Shown in pieces: positions 43,250 through 50,991 of a stretch of 64,000 nt of DNA (position 1 is its first letter; each line of letters opens with the position of its first letter). The stretch is from Bacillota bacterium. GTDB lineage: Bacteria > Bacillota > Clostridia > Lachnospirales > Lachnospiraceae. Below the pieces are notes generated by a model, which worked only from the letters and a program-made list of their open reading frames with translations, ran no database searches and was not told the DNA's origin. Location: the NCBI GenBank assembly GCA_023436225.1, contig JAEZKA010000101.1, positions 173,125 through 237,124 of the forward strand, written 5' to 3'. Position numbers and translations under genes: made by a program.

Positions 43250-44279
43250 CTGAGTCTACCTCCTGATCATTTATGATAATTTCACCCGCTTCGTCTGATT
43301 CTTCATCAAAGATTGGCGGAGCATCGATTTCAATCGGAGTAGGTTTCTCCTTATTGGTAACCTTGAGGAAGATATCCTCTAAGCTCATACGGATGGATTG
43401 CATTTCAAGAATCGGTGTCTTAGCCTCGGTTAGCACATTGAAAACCTCCTCACGAATGTCCTCCTTCTCTCCACAATATACGGTCAGCTCAATTACTCCT
43501 TCACTGATCATCGGATGTTCTTTGATCTTTCTAATTCGCTGTACCTTCTTAAGTGCATTAATAATGGTAGCTTTATTTCCCTTAACCGACAGTCTCATAC
43601 CACCGGTAGCACCAAGACGATAGCTTAAATTCTCGGGTTTGTCACTCAGAATGAGCTTTCCCCTATCGATTATCATCACCGTATCACATACCGCACTTAC
43701 CTCCTGCATAATATGTGAGCTTAATATAATGGTATGCTTCTTGCTTAGCTCCTTAATCAACTCTCTGATCTCAATGATCTGCTTCGGATCAAGACCAACC
43801 GATGGCTCATCGAGTATAATAAGCTCAGGATATCCCATAATTGCCTGGGCCAACCCCACTCTCTGCTTATAACCCTTAGATAGATGCTTAATCAAGCGCT
43901 CAGACATCGCGGTAATTCTTGTTGCATTCATTACCTCCTCGATCATCTGTTTTCTTTCACTTTTTTTAATCTTTTTCAAATCAGCGACAAAGGTTAGATA
44001 TTCTCGAACTGTCATATCTGGATAAAGTGGTGGAAATTCCGGCAGATAGCCGATCATCTTCTTCACTTCCTCTGGCTCCTCAAAAACATCAACACCATTT
44101 ACAGTTACAGTACCTTCTGTTGCCGATATATAACCGGTAATGATATTCATGGTCGTTGTCTTCCCGGCGCCGTTGGGTCCCAAAAAGCCCAGAATCTGTC
44201 CCTTCTCAACGGTAAAGGACAAATGATCCACTGCGGTTTGATTCCCGTAACGTTTCACTAAATTTTTTACTTCAATCAA
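43233..44279 (-). CDS. ABC transporter ATP-binding protein (GldA-like)
   Basis: A 348-residue ATPase. Walker A GPNGAGKTTTMN, signature LSKGYKQRVGLAQ, Walker B LIILDEPSVGLD and the switch LSSHIMQEVSAVCD are intact. The C-terminal third adds a regulatory extension (about 225-348) ending in a long acidic tail (EESDEAGEIIINDQEVDSDA), longer than in minimal CcmA-type ATPases. First gene of the four-gene Gld-type operon. The upstream region contains a small palindrome that might be an operator. Confidence 0.92.
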   Translation of the reverse strand: MIEVKNLVKRYGNQTAVDHLSFTVEKGQILGFLGPNGAGKTTTMNIITGYISATEGTVTVNGVDVFEEPEEVKKMIGYLPEFPPLYPDMTVREYLTFVADLKKIKKSERKQMIEEVMNATRITAMSERLIKHLSKGYKQRVGLAQAIMGYPELIILDEPSVGLDPKQIIEIRELIKELSKKHTIILSSHIMQEVSAVCDTVMIIDRGKLILSDKPENLSYRLGATGGMRLSVKGNKATIINALKKVQRIRKIKEHPMISEGVIELTVYCGEKEDIREEVFNVLTEAKTPILEMQSIRMSLEDIFLKVTNKEKPTPIEIDAPPIFDEESDEAGEIIINDQEVDSDAGDL

Positions 44280-44657
44280 ATTCGTCTCCTCCTTATCATT
44301 TCAGTTTGTCCCTACAGCCAAACTAATTCTCAATCGTTATTATCATACAACCTAATTTTGATGATTTTGTGAACAAATTTAACATAATTATGAAAATAAT
44401 CATTTCACAATTTAGTGAAAAAAGCAGGAACATTACTATTGCCTTATATGCTATTCTCAATTCCTTTTTGTAAACAAGTACGCACCAAATCAATTCTTAA
44501 GATGATAGTAGGACACGAGAATCCCACATATCGTGACAATAAAATGCAGAAAGGAGGTGTTGAAAAACATCCCAAATATATCTATATAGCAGATAAGGGA
44601 GATGCTTTTCAGCATCTCCCTTATCTGCTATATACTTTTATAGTTTATAGTGTCCTA
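44280..44657. other. Intergenic region between dapB and the Gld-type operon
   Basis: 378 bases. It holds TTTCAC-N6-GTGAAA (44403-44420), a 6-bp palindrome 124 bp ahead of the ATPase start that could be an operator or a weak bidirectional terminator, and the 24-bp perfect hairpin listed separately. No convincing small gene was found; a 112-codon rightward reading covers the hairpin and is not supported. Confidence 0.4.
44583..44634. terminator. Perfect 24-bp hairpin after dapB
   Basis: Arms 44583-44606 and 44611-44634 are fully complementary (core GCAGATAAGGGAGATGCT) around a TTTC tetraloop. It begins 24 bases past the dapB stop on the minus strand. No long T-run follows on either strand, but the length makes a terminator or 3' stabiliser likely. 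Confidence 0.7.
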
Positions 44658-45413
44658 TTAGTTCATCAGATCACTCATTTTATACATTCCGGCTGCTTTC
44701 CCGGGCAAGAACTTCGCTGCCTGAACTGCACCCTTTGCAAAGATTGCCTTTGAATATGCCACATGTTTAATTTCAATCACTTCATCCGTTCCGGCAAAGA
44801 TGATCTCATGTTCGCCAACGATAGTGCCTCCGCGAACCGCGGAGATACCAATCTCCTTTTTACTTCTCGGAACACGTTCACTAGATCGATCATATTGATA
44901 GGAGTACTCATTATTCAATACCTCATTCATGGCATCAGCTAACGCCAACGCAGTTCCGGAAGGAGCATCTACCTTCTTATTATGATGACGCTCCACGATT
45001 TCAATATCGAATCCTGCATCAGCAAGAATAGCCGTTGCATCCTGTAGTAGCTTTGTAATTAGATTAATTCCCATTGACATATTCGCGGATCGTAGTATCG
45101 GTATCTGGGTGGAGGCTTGATCAATCAAGACCAGCTGCTCCTTACTAAATCCCGTAGTACATAATACTATACCAATCTCACGGCTCAAAGCGAAATCCAG
45201 CATTTCCTCCAGATTCACCGGTGCCGAGAAATCAATAATAACATCAGCCCTGACATTACATTGGGTAAAGCTTTGGTATACCGGGTACTTATTATTGCGG
45301 TTCTGAGTGACATCAATGCCAGCAATAATGACCGTATTCTCATCTGCATCCACAATCTCCGTAATTACTTGGCCCATCTTACCATTACAGCCTCGCAATA
45401 TGATATTTGTCAT
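44658..45413 (-). CDS. dapB: 4-hydroxy-tetrahydrodipicolinate reductase
   Basis: 251-residue NAD(P)H-dependent reductase, second step of the diaminopimelate/lysine branch. GCNGKMGQVI is the Rossmann dinucleotide motif, VIIDFSAPVNLEEM the second loop, and ERHHNKKVDAPSGTALAL the DapB signature with the catalytic HH and lysine. It follows dapA after 137 bases on the same strand and should be under the same lysine riboswitch. The pathway also supplies dipicolinate for spores through the DapA product. Confidence 0.96.
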   Translation of the reverse strand: MTNIILRGCNGKMGQVITEIVDADENTVIIAGIDVTQNRNNKYPVYQSFTQCNVRADVIIDFSAPVNLEEMLDFALSREIGIVLCTTGFSKEQLVLIDQASTQIPILRSANMSMGINLITKLLQDATAILADAGFDIEIVERHHNKKVDAPSGTALALADAMNEVLNNEYSYQYDRSSERVPRSKKEIGISAVRGGTIVGEHEIIFAGTDEVIEIKHVAYSKAIFAKGAVQAAKFLPGKAAGMYKMSDLMN

Positions 45414-45550
45414 ATTCCACCTCCATTAAAGCGTTTTCCGCCATTACAAAATCTGATGAAAGAAGCCGATTCGAGGGTTCTTTCTGAGTGAAACGTATTT
45501 TCTTTCTGAACAAAGTATGTTAATTACTCTTTTCTACGATCAGATATATG

Positions 45551-46441
45551 TTATATTGTCTTAATCCCCACTGCAGCCATTTCTTTGAGTAGACGTTCTG
45601 CATTCGCCGGCTCCATCTCGGTTAAAGGCATCCGCAGATGGCCTACCTGAAGGCCCATAAGATTTAATGCTTTCTTAACCGGAATCGGATTTACTTCACA
45701 GAATAGTGCATTAATCAAGGGAAGGAGCATCAGCTGTAGATCCCGGCTCCCTGCAACATCTCCTTCCAGGAACCTTATTACCATATCATGAGTTTCTCTT
45801 GGAGCGATATTGGATAGTACGGAGATTACTCCGACCCCACCTAAACTAAGTACTGGAACTATCATCTCATCACAACCGGAATATAAATCAATCTTACCCT
45901 CTGTGAGTTGCATGATTTCCGCAACCTGAGCGATATTTCCACTGGCCTCTTTGATTCCGACAATGTTATCCACATTTTGATACAAAGCAGCAACTGTTTG
46001 TGGAGTAATATTGCAGCCGGTTCTTCCTGGAACATTATATAGAATGATCGGAATTTTTACCGAATTAGCTATTTCCGTAAAATGAGCAATTAAGCCCTTT
46101 TGAGTTGCTTTATTATAATATGGTGTTACCAATAGTAGTGCGTCAGCACCATATTTCTCAGCCTCCTGAGACAGATAAATTGCAGTGTCCGTTGCGTTCG
46201 AACCGGTTCCGGCAATCACCGGTACCCTTTTTGCAACTTTTTCTACAGTATAACGTATACAGTCCAGATGCTCCTCATGAGTCAGGGTTGAAGCTTCACC
46301 GGTTGTTCCGCAGATTATGATGCTATCCGTACCCTCTGCGATCTGAAATTCTATCAATTCCCCCAGCTTTTCAAAATCCACCTCATTTGTCTTCGTAAAT
46401 GGTGTTACAATCGCTACACCGGCGCCTTTAAATACAGCCAT
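45551..46441 (-). CDS. dapA: 4-hydroxy-tetrahydrodipicolinate synthase
   Basis: 296-residue TIM-barrel Schiff-base aldolase condensing pyruvate with aspartate semialdehyde. The proton-relay residues sit in CGTTGEASTL, the tyrosine in IILYNVPGRTG, and the Schiff-base lysine in VGIKEASGN at about residue 162. First gene of the operon. A lysine riboswitch with a terminator lies directly upstream, so lysine shuts it off by premature termination. Confidence 0.97.
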   Translation of the reverse strand: MAVFKGAGVAIVTPFTKTNEVDFEKLGELIEFQIAEGTDSIIICGTTGEASTLTHEEHLDCIRYTVEKVAKRVPVIAGTGSNATDTAIYLSQEAEKYGADALLLVTPYYNKATQKGLIAHFTEIANSVKIPIILYNVPGRTGCNITPQTVAALYQNVDNIVGIKEASGNIAQVAEIMQLTEGKIDLYSGCDEMIVPVLSLGGVGVISVLSNIAPRETHDMVIRFLEGDVAGSRDLQLMLLPLINALFCEVNPIPVKKALNLMGLQVGHLRMPLTEMEPANAERLLKEMAAVGIKTI

Positions 46442-46507
46442 CTTTCATTCCTCCTAATCTTCTTAGTGCTTGAAAGGTATGGTCTTGTTAACCATGGATT
46501 AAAGCGT

Positions 46508-46532
46508 AAAAAAAGCCGACTAAAGAGTCGAC
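46508..46532 (-). terminator. Riboswitch-controlled terminator ahead of dapA
   Basis: Minus strand: GTCGACT (46532-46526) pairs with AGTCGGC (46521-46515), tetraloop CTTT, followed by TTTTTTT (46514-46508). TATTCTTTAG (46543-46534) just upstream is complementary to CTAAAGAATA (46605-46596), next to the aptamer P1 helix, giving a candidate switching pair. Confidence 0.8.
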
Positions 46533-46604
46533 ACTAAAGAATAACTTAACGACATCATGATAGAATACTCCCTCTCATGATCCTTCAGTTCAAAATATTC
46601 TTTA

Positions 46605-46764
46605 GGCAGCGCTCCATCAAGTTATTGATGACAGTCATATGATTCTTTACCATATGCCCAGCGATAATATTACAGGTTATTATCACTTCGGCACTGTTTC
46701 CTTTCACTGCGTTCCTCTATGCCTGACATATCCAGCAGTTACTCTTAAACAATGCACCTCTACC
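46605..46764 (-). promoter_or_regulatory. Lysine riboswitch (L box) aptamer
   Basis: Read on the minus strand: P1 is GGTAG (46764-46760) with CTGCC (46609-46605). The conserved AGAGGTGC follows P1, then AGAGTAACTG, GTGCCGAAGTGATAAT, CGCTGGGCATATGG, ATGACTGTCAT and TTGATGGAGCGCTGCC. Order and spacing match the lysine riboswitch of B. subtilis lysC. The promoter upstream and terminator downstream complete the unit, which controls dapA-dapB. Confidence 0.92.
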
Positions 46765-46788
46765 ATAAGCATTTATAATTGTGGTTTC

Positions 46789-46817
46789 ATATTATCACTA
46801 TCTATTTTTATTGTCAA
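46789..46817 (-). promoter_or_regulatory. Promoter of the lysine riboswitch-dapAB operon
   Basis: Minus strand: TTGACA (46817-46812), exactly 17 bp, TAATAT (46794-46789) with a TGA extension. The start point is expected near 46782, just ahead of the aptamer. The following 46830-46960 stretch shows nothing recognisable. Confidence 0.75.
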
Positions 46818-46965
46818 CAATATTTTACTATGAATCCTTTACACCGTAGTATTCTAGGGACGGTTGCTGATAGAAATCCCAGTGACAGTATGCCTCATTC
46901 CTTCTTTTTCTCTTATGGTAGAATTAAGATTTTTAAACCTCTAACTCGCATGTATTCCTGCTATC

Positions 46966-47018
46966 AAAAAATTCAGATATCCAAGCAACATTAAAATCAC
47001 TGCTAAGATATCTGAATC
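46966..47018 (-). terminator. Terminator of the SSB-like gene
   Basis: ATTCAGATAT-CCAAGCA (46971-46987) pairs with TGCTAAG-ATATCTGAAT (47001-47017), followed on the minus strand by TTTTT. About 90 bases past the stop. Confidence 0.75.
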
Positions 47019-47107
47019 TATATATATTACATTTATACACTATAAAATCATAGCTATATAAATCATCATACACAAATATTAATCTTATTGCTTTTTATTG
47101 ACCCGAT

Positions 47108-47740
47108 TTAATACTCTTCCAGGTATTCCAGCTTACTAACGGAAACCTCATAAGCAATTCGCTTTTCAAAATCAACTTCGTTCATCTTCTTCTGATACTC
47201 TCTGCTCTGAATCCGGCCCCAGATCTGAACATGACCGCCTACTGCGAAGGTCTCTGCAAATCTGGCATTTCTTCCCCAGCAAATACAAGGGATATAGTCC
47301 GATTTTCCGTAAGGTCTGTTAACCGCTAATAGCACATCCGCTATCTCCCTGCCCAGTGGCGTTTTCCGATAAATCGGTGGCTTACAGACAAATCCATCCA
47401 AGAATATATGATTTGGTTTTGCATTCTCTGATAATTCATCAACCATCTTTACTTCACGTGCAAAAACCGAAAGTACTAACTTGTTCTTACTCTCCTCATG
47501 GCGGTTATAGGAACGAAATTGCCCTAACACCTCAACAAACTTACCCTTATAATCCTGTTTTACATCAATGAGTCGTTCCGATACCATAACCGGTATCATG
47601 TCATAGGAATTACTTAGTCTGCTGACTACAACCTCCAAAACATAAAAGCCTTCACCAAATACATCATGACTGAACGTAAAATCACTGATTACCTCTCCTG
47701 CAATACTTACTTGATTGATATCAAATACTTTATCTGTCAT
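47108..47740 (-). CDS. Single-stranded DNA-binding protein family, two OB domains
   Basis: A 210-residue protein. The C-terminal half is a clear SSB-type OB fold: LDGFVCKPPIYRKTPLGREIADVLLAVNRPYGKSDYIPCICWGRNARFAE (read in parts), then GGHVQIWGRIQSREYQKK. The N-terminal half (VSIAGEVISDFTFSHDVFGEGFYVLEVVVSRLS ... LGQFRSYNRHEESKNKLVLSVFAREV) looks like a second OB fold. Canonical SSB has one OB fold and an acidic tail tip; here the end is LEYLEEY with no DDDIPF. A specialised SSB-like protein is likely. ATG at 47740 preferred over a GTG one codon earlier. Confidence 0.82.
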   Translation of the reverse strand: MTDKVFDINQVSIAGEVISDFTFSHDVFGEGFYVLEVVVSRLSNSYDMIPVMVSERLIDVKQDYKGKFVEVLGQFRSYNRHEESKNKLVLSVFAREVKMVDELSENAKPNHIFLDGFVCKPPIYRKTPLGREIADVLLAVNRPYGKSDYIPCICWGRNARFAETFAVGGHVQIWGRIQSREYQKKMNEVDFEKRIAYEVSVSKLEYLEEY

Positions 47741-47762
47741 CACCGTACCTCTCCTTCCTTCC

Positions 47763-47778
47763 GGCGTATTTATACGCC
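47763..47778. other. Palindromic hairpin in the SSB-like gene leader
   Basis: GGCGTA-TTTA-TACGCC, 6-bp perfect arms, ends 23 bases before the start codon and just upstream of the GGAGAGG ribosome site (minus strand). Could be an operator or a leader hairpin affecting translation. The rest of the 47741-48055 gap holds the typA promoter. Confidence 0.4.
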
Positions 47779-47965
47779 ATTCTGCTCTAAAATGTGGTAT
47801 GAATGCGCAACATAATCAAAAGCTACTATCATTCACCTATGATTAAATATATGCTGATTTCCAAATTTTAGAAGTAAAAATATCGATATGATTATATTAT
47901 TTACAATTTTTGTTATTTTATACAAAAAAAATCTAATTTTTTATGAATTTTTTTGGAAACATCCG

Positions 47966-47994
47966 TTGCATTTTAAATAGACGAATGCTACAAT
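47966..47994 (+). promoter_or_regulatory. Promoter of typA
   Basis: TTGCAT (47966-47971), 17-bp spacer ending TGC, TACAAT (47989-47994). A leader of about 55 nt precedes the ATG. Confidence 0.75.
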
Positions 47995-48055
47995 ATTAAG
48001 GTTGCAAAATCGAGAAATTTATTCGCGTTAAAAAACACGCAGATTGGAGTTATAG

Positions 48056-49879
48056 ATGAAGCGAGAGGATATTCGAAATATCGCTATTATTGCTCACGTT
48101 GATCATGGTAAGACCACCCTTGTGGATGAACTATTAAAGCAAAGCGGTGTATTTCGAACCAATCAGGCCGTTGTTGAAAGAGTCATGGATTCAAATGCTT
48201 TGGAACGGGAACGCGGTATTACCATCCTATCGAAGAATACCGCTGTTCTATATAATGGAATCAAAATTAATATTATAGATACACCGGGACATGCTGATTT
48301 CGGCGGCGAGGTGGAACGTGTCTTAAAGATGGTAAACGGTGTTATTCTGGTCGTAGATGCCTTTGAAGGACCGATGCCCCAGACAAAATTTGTTTTGAAG
48401 AAAGCGCTGGAGCTATCTCTGCCTGTTATTGTATGTGTCAATAAAATTGACCGTCCTGAAGCAAGACCGAATGAGGTTGTGGATGAAGTGCTGGAATTAT
48501 TATTAGAACTGGATGCAAATGACGAGCAATTGGATTGTCCCTTTGTATTTGCATCAGCGAAGCAGGGGATTGCTAACCTTTCCTTTGCAGATGAGCCTGT
48601 CGATATGACACCGCTGTTTGAGACGATCGTCAATTATATTCCCGCACCGGAGGGTGATCCGGAGAAAAGTACCCAGGTACTAATCAGTACCATTGATTAT
48701 AATGAATATGTCGGACGTATCGGTATCGGTAAAGTAGACAACGGAATAATCCGTGTTAATCAGGATGCTGTTCTGGTGAATGCCCACGAGCCTGATATGA
48801 ATGTTAAGGTAAAGATCAGTAAGCTATATGAATTTGACGGCTTGAAGAGAGTCGAGGTAACTGAGGCAACCATCGGTTCTATCGTAGCAATCTCCGGTAT
48901 TGCAGATATCCATATCGGCGATACCATTTGCTCTCCTGAGAATCCGGAGCCAATACCCTTCCAGAAGATCTCAGAGCCCACGATTGCAATGTATTTTAAT
49001 GTAAATGACAGCCCTCTGGCAGGAACCGAAGGTAAGTTTGTTACCTCCCGTCATCTAAGAGAACGTTTGATGAGGGAATTAAATACCGATGTAAGCCTCA
49101 GAGTTGAGGAGACCGATACGACAGAAAGCTATAAGGTATCGGGTAGAGGCGAACTGCATCTCTCTGTTTTAATTGAGACCATGAGAAGAGAAGGCTATGA
49201 ATTCTCCGTGAGTAAGGCAGAGGTTCTATATAAAACGGATGAGAACGGTAAGAAGCTGGAACCTATGGAGCATGCCATGATCGATGTTCCGGATGAATTC
49301 ACCGGAACCGTAATCGACAAGATGGGTCAACGTAAGGGCGAGATGATCAATATGCATACCTCCGGCAGCGGACACACCAGAGTTGAATTCTCTATTCCCG
49401 CTCGTGGATTAATTGGTTATCGTGGCGAATTCTTAACCGATACCAAGGGTACCGGCATTCTGAACACATTATTTGACGGCTATGGTCCCTATAAGGGAGA
49501 TATCCAATATCGTAAGACCGGCAGCTTAATTGCATATGAGTCCGGAGAAAGCATCACCTATGGATTGTTTAATGCGCAAGAGCGCGGTATTCTGTTCATC
49601 GGTGCCGGTGTCAAGGTGTATGCAGGAATGGTTGTAGGACAGAATCCTAAGGCAGAGGATATTGAGGTAAATGTATGCAAGCGCAAGCAGCTTACCAATA
49701 CCCGTTCCTCCAGTGCAGATGAAGCCCTAAGACTTACACCACCCAGGGTTCTTAGCCTGGAACAGGCCTTGGAATTCATTGAAACCGATGAATTACTCGA
49801 GGTAACTCCATCAAGCCTTCGGATCAGAAAGAAGATTCTCGATTCTACCATGCGTGCCAGAGATCGAAGAAATAAGTAA
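48056..49879 (+). CDS. typA: Translational GTPase TypA/BipA
   Basis: 607-residue ribosome-associated GTPase involved in stress and cold adaptation and 50S assembly. G1 AHVDHGKTTL, G2 in RERGITI, G3 DTPGHADFGGEV, G4 NKIDRPEARP and G5 ASAKQG are intact. EF-G-like domains follow, and the TypA-specific C-terminal region includes RGLIGYRGEFLTDTKGTGI and TRSSSADEALRLTPPR. GGAG precedes the ATG. It is monocistronic, with its own promoter and a strong terminator. Confidence 0.97.
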   Translation: MKREDIRNIAIIAHVDHGKTTLVDELLKQSGVFRTNQAVVERVMDSNALERERGITILSKNTAVLYNGIKINIIDTPGHADFGGEVERVLKMVNGVILVVDAFEGPMPQTKFVLKKALELSLPVIVCVNKIDRPEARPNEVVDEVLELLLELDANDEQLDCPFVFASAKQGIANLSFADEPVDMTPLFETIVNYIPAPEGDPEKSTQVLISTIDYNEYVGRIGIGKVDNGIIRVNQDAVLVNAHEPDMNVKVKISKLYEFDGLKRVEVTEATIGSIVAISGIADIHIGDTICSPENPEPIPFQKISEPTIAMYFNVNDSPLAGTEGKFVTSRHLRERLMRELNTDVSLRVEETDTTESYKVSGRGELHLSVLIETMRREGYEFSVSKAEVLYKTDENGKKLEPMEHAMIDVPDEFTGTVIDKMGQRKGEMINMHTSGSGHTRVEFSIPARGLIGYRGEFLTDTKGTGILNTLFDGYGPYKGDIQYRKTGSLIAYESGESITYGLFNAQERGILFIGAGVKVYAGMVVGQNPKAEDIEVNVCKRKQLTNTRSSSADEALRLTPPRVLSLEQALEFIETDELLEVTPSSLRIRKKILDSTMRARDRRNK

Positions 49880-49901
49880 ATTAAATATAGGGTTACACTT
49901 A

Positions 49902-49935
49902 AGAGAAAGCCGGTAATGCCGGCTTTCTCTTTTTC
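49902..49935 (+). terminator. Intrinsic terminator of typA
   Basis: AGAGAAAGCCGG (49902-49913) pairs perfectly with CCGGCTTTCTCT (49919-49930), loop of five, then TTTTTC. Confidence 0.9.
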
Positions 49936-50040
49936 ATTCATTATAAAAAGACTAATACTGGCTCATTTGTGTTTAGTAAGATTTTAACATCATATATGAT
50001 TTTTTTGATATTTTTTTCACATATTCTGATAAAAAAATAT

Positions 50041-50835
50041 CTATTTGCATAGTTCCTTAATGTCCACGATTCTCTGATCCGGATACTTACCGATCTCATA
50101 GATACTCTTAATCTGGTAATGCTCTAGAATGTCTTTAAAATAAGCCTTTAAAGTGTCCTTTGCAATAATCTTATTATTATATTTGTCCCTTGATATCTTA
50201 CTCATTGATTTCTCATAGGTAGTCATCGCATTTAACGCTTTTGGTCCATACCAGGTAAATGCATCCATCACGGCATCTATAAGATCAATCTCCTCCTGAG
50301 AAAGGTATTCTTCTCCACCCTCCAGGATGTGTATACCGCAGCGCTTCATTCCCTCATAAAGCTTTAAGTAAGGTATATGATCAATATTGACACTACATTC
50401 CTCCTGAAACAACTCCCTGTCATACAGTGCCAAAGAGAAGACCTGCGCATAATAGAGTAAAAACTGTATATAGCTTGGACAAATCTCCGCATTACATTTG
50501 TTTACGATATAATATGCAACGGCATAAATTTTCGAAGACATAATCTTTGACATAACAGCCTTCTTGCTCTTTTTGAATGCCACTCCTGTCAGGCATTCCT
50601 TCCTTCTGCATAAAAGATCATAATAAAACTCAGGATCATTTAAGATGGCCTTCAGCTTATTGGAATACTCGTTCGTAGGGATATCTCCCTCCATATAACG
50701 AATAATGGTTGTTTCTCCCCAGCCAAGAAGCTTAGCCAATGGTTTTTTTCCTATACGATAGCGATCAAGTATTAACTTAATCTCATCGGTAGTGATAATT
50801 TCTTCATATTCCGTTTCGATTCTGTTCCCCTTCAT
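50041..50835 (-). CDS. Helix-turn-helix protein with Panacea-like (DUF4065) domain
   Basis: A 264-residue protein. Residues 14-70 form an XRE-like helix-turn-helix (ILDRYRIGKKPLAKLLGWGETTIIRYMEGDIPT). Residues 105-235 look like a Panacea/DUF4065 domain: AVAYYIVNKCN, SYIQFLLYYAQVFSLALYDRELFQEE and a second helix set with EEIDLIDAVMDAFTWYGPKALNAMT. Panacea domains occur in antitoxins paired with diverse toxins. Here neither flank holds a small toxin-like gene: a convergent typA on one side and an AI-2E family gene on the other. It may instead act as a solitary regulator. Domain call is by pattern. Confidence 0.7.
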   Translation of the reverse strand: MKGNRIETEYEEIITTDEIKLILDRYRIGKKPLAKLLGWGETTIIRYMEGDIPTNEYSNKLKAILNDPEFYYDLLCRRKECLTGVAFKKSKKAVMSKIMSSKIYAVAYYIVNKCNAEICPSYIQFLLYYAQVFSLALYDRELFQEECSVNIDHIPYLKLYEGMKRCGIHILEGGEEYLSQEEIDLIDAVMDAFTWYGPKALNAMTTYEKSMSKISRDKYNNKIIAKDTLKAYFKDILEHYQIKSIYEIGKYPDQRIVDIKELCK

Positions 50836-50991
50836 TTTAGTACTCCTCAGATTAATTATTAGTATCCTTTGTATAAATTTTCATTTATCTACATTAATAT
50901 TACCATTCTTTCCGGCTTTTGTACATGAATATCTTGAATTATTTTAAGTATATACTTAAAAAATAGTCCTCTAAGCCTATTTCAGCATGGC

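Noticed and set aside
44415..44753. 112-residue rightward frame between dapB and the Gld-type operon
   Set aside because: It covers the perfect hairpin and overlaps dapB antisense; the apparent AAAGGAGG at 44550 is internal and leads to no conserved-looking protein.
46639..46994. Two short rightward frames upstream of dapA
   Set aside because: The first is antisense to the lysine riboswitch and its promoter, the second reads through the SSB-gene terminator; neither has a ribosome site.
50041..50835. A complete toxin-antitoxin pair
   Set aside because: No second gene of suitable size and orientation was found next to the Panacea-like protein.
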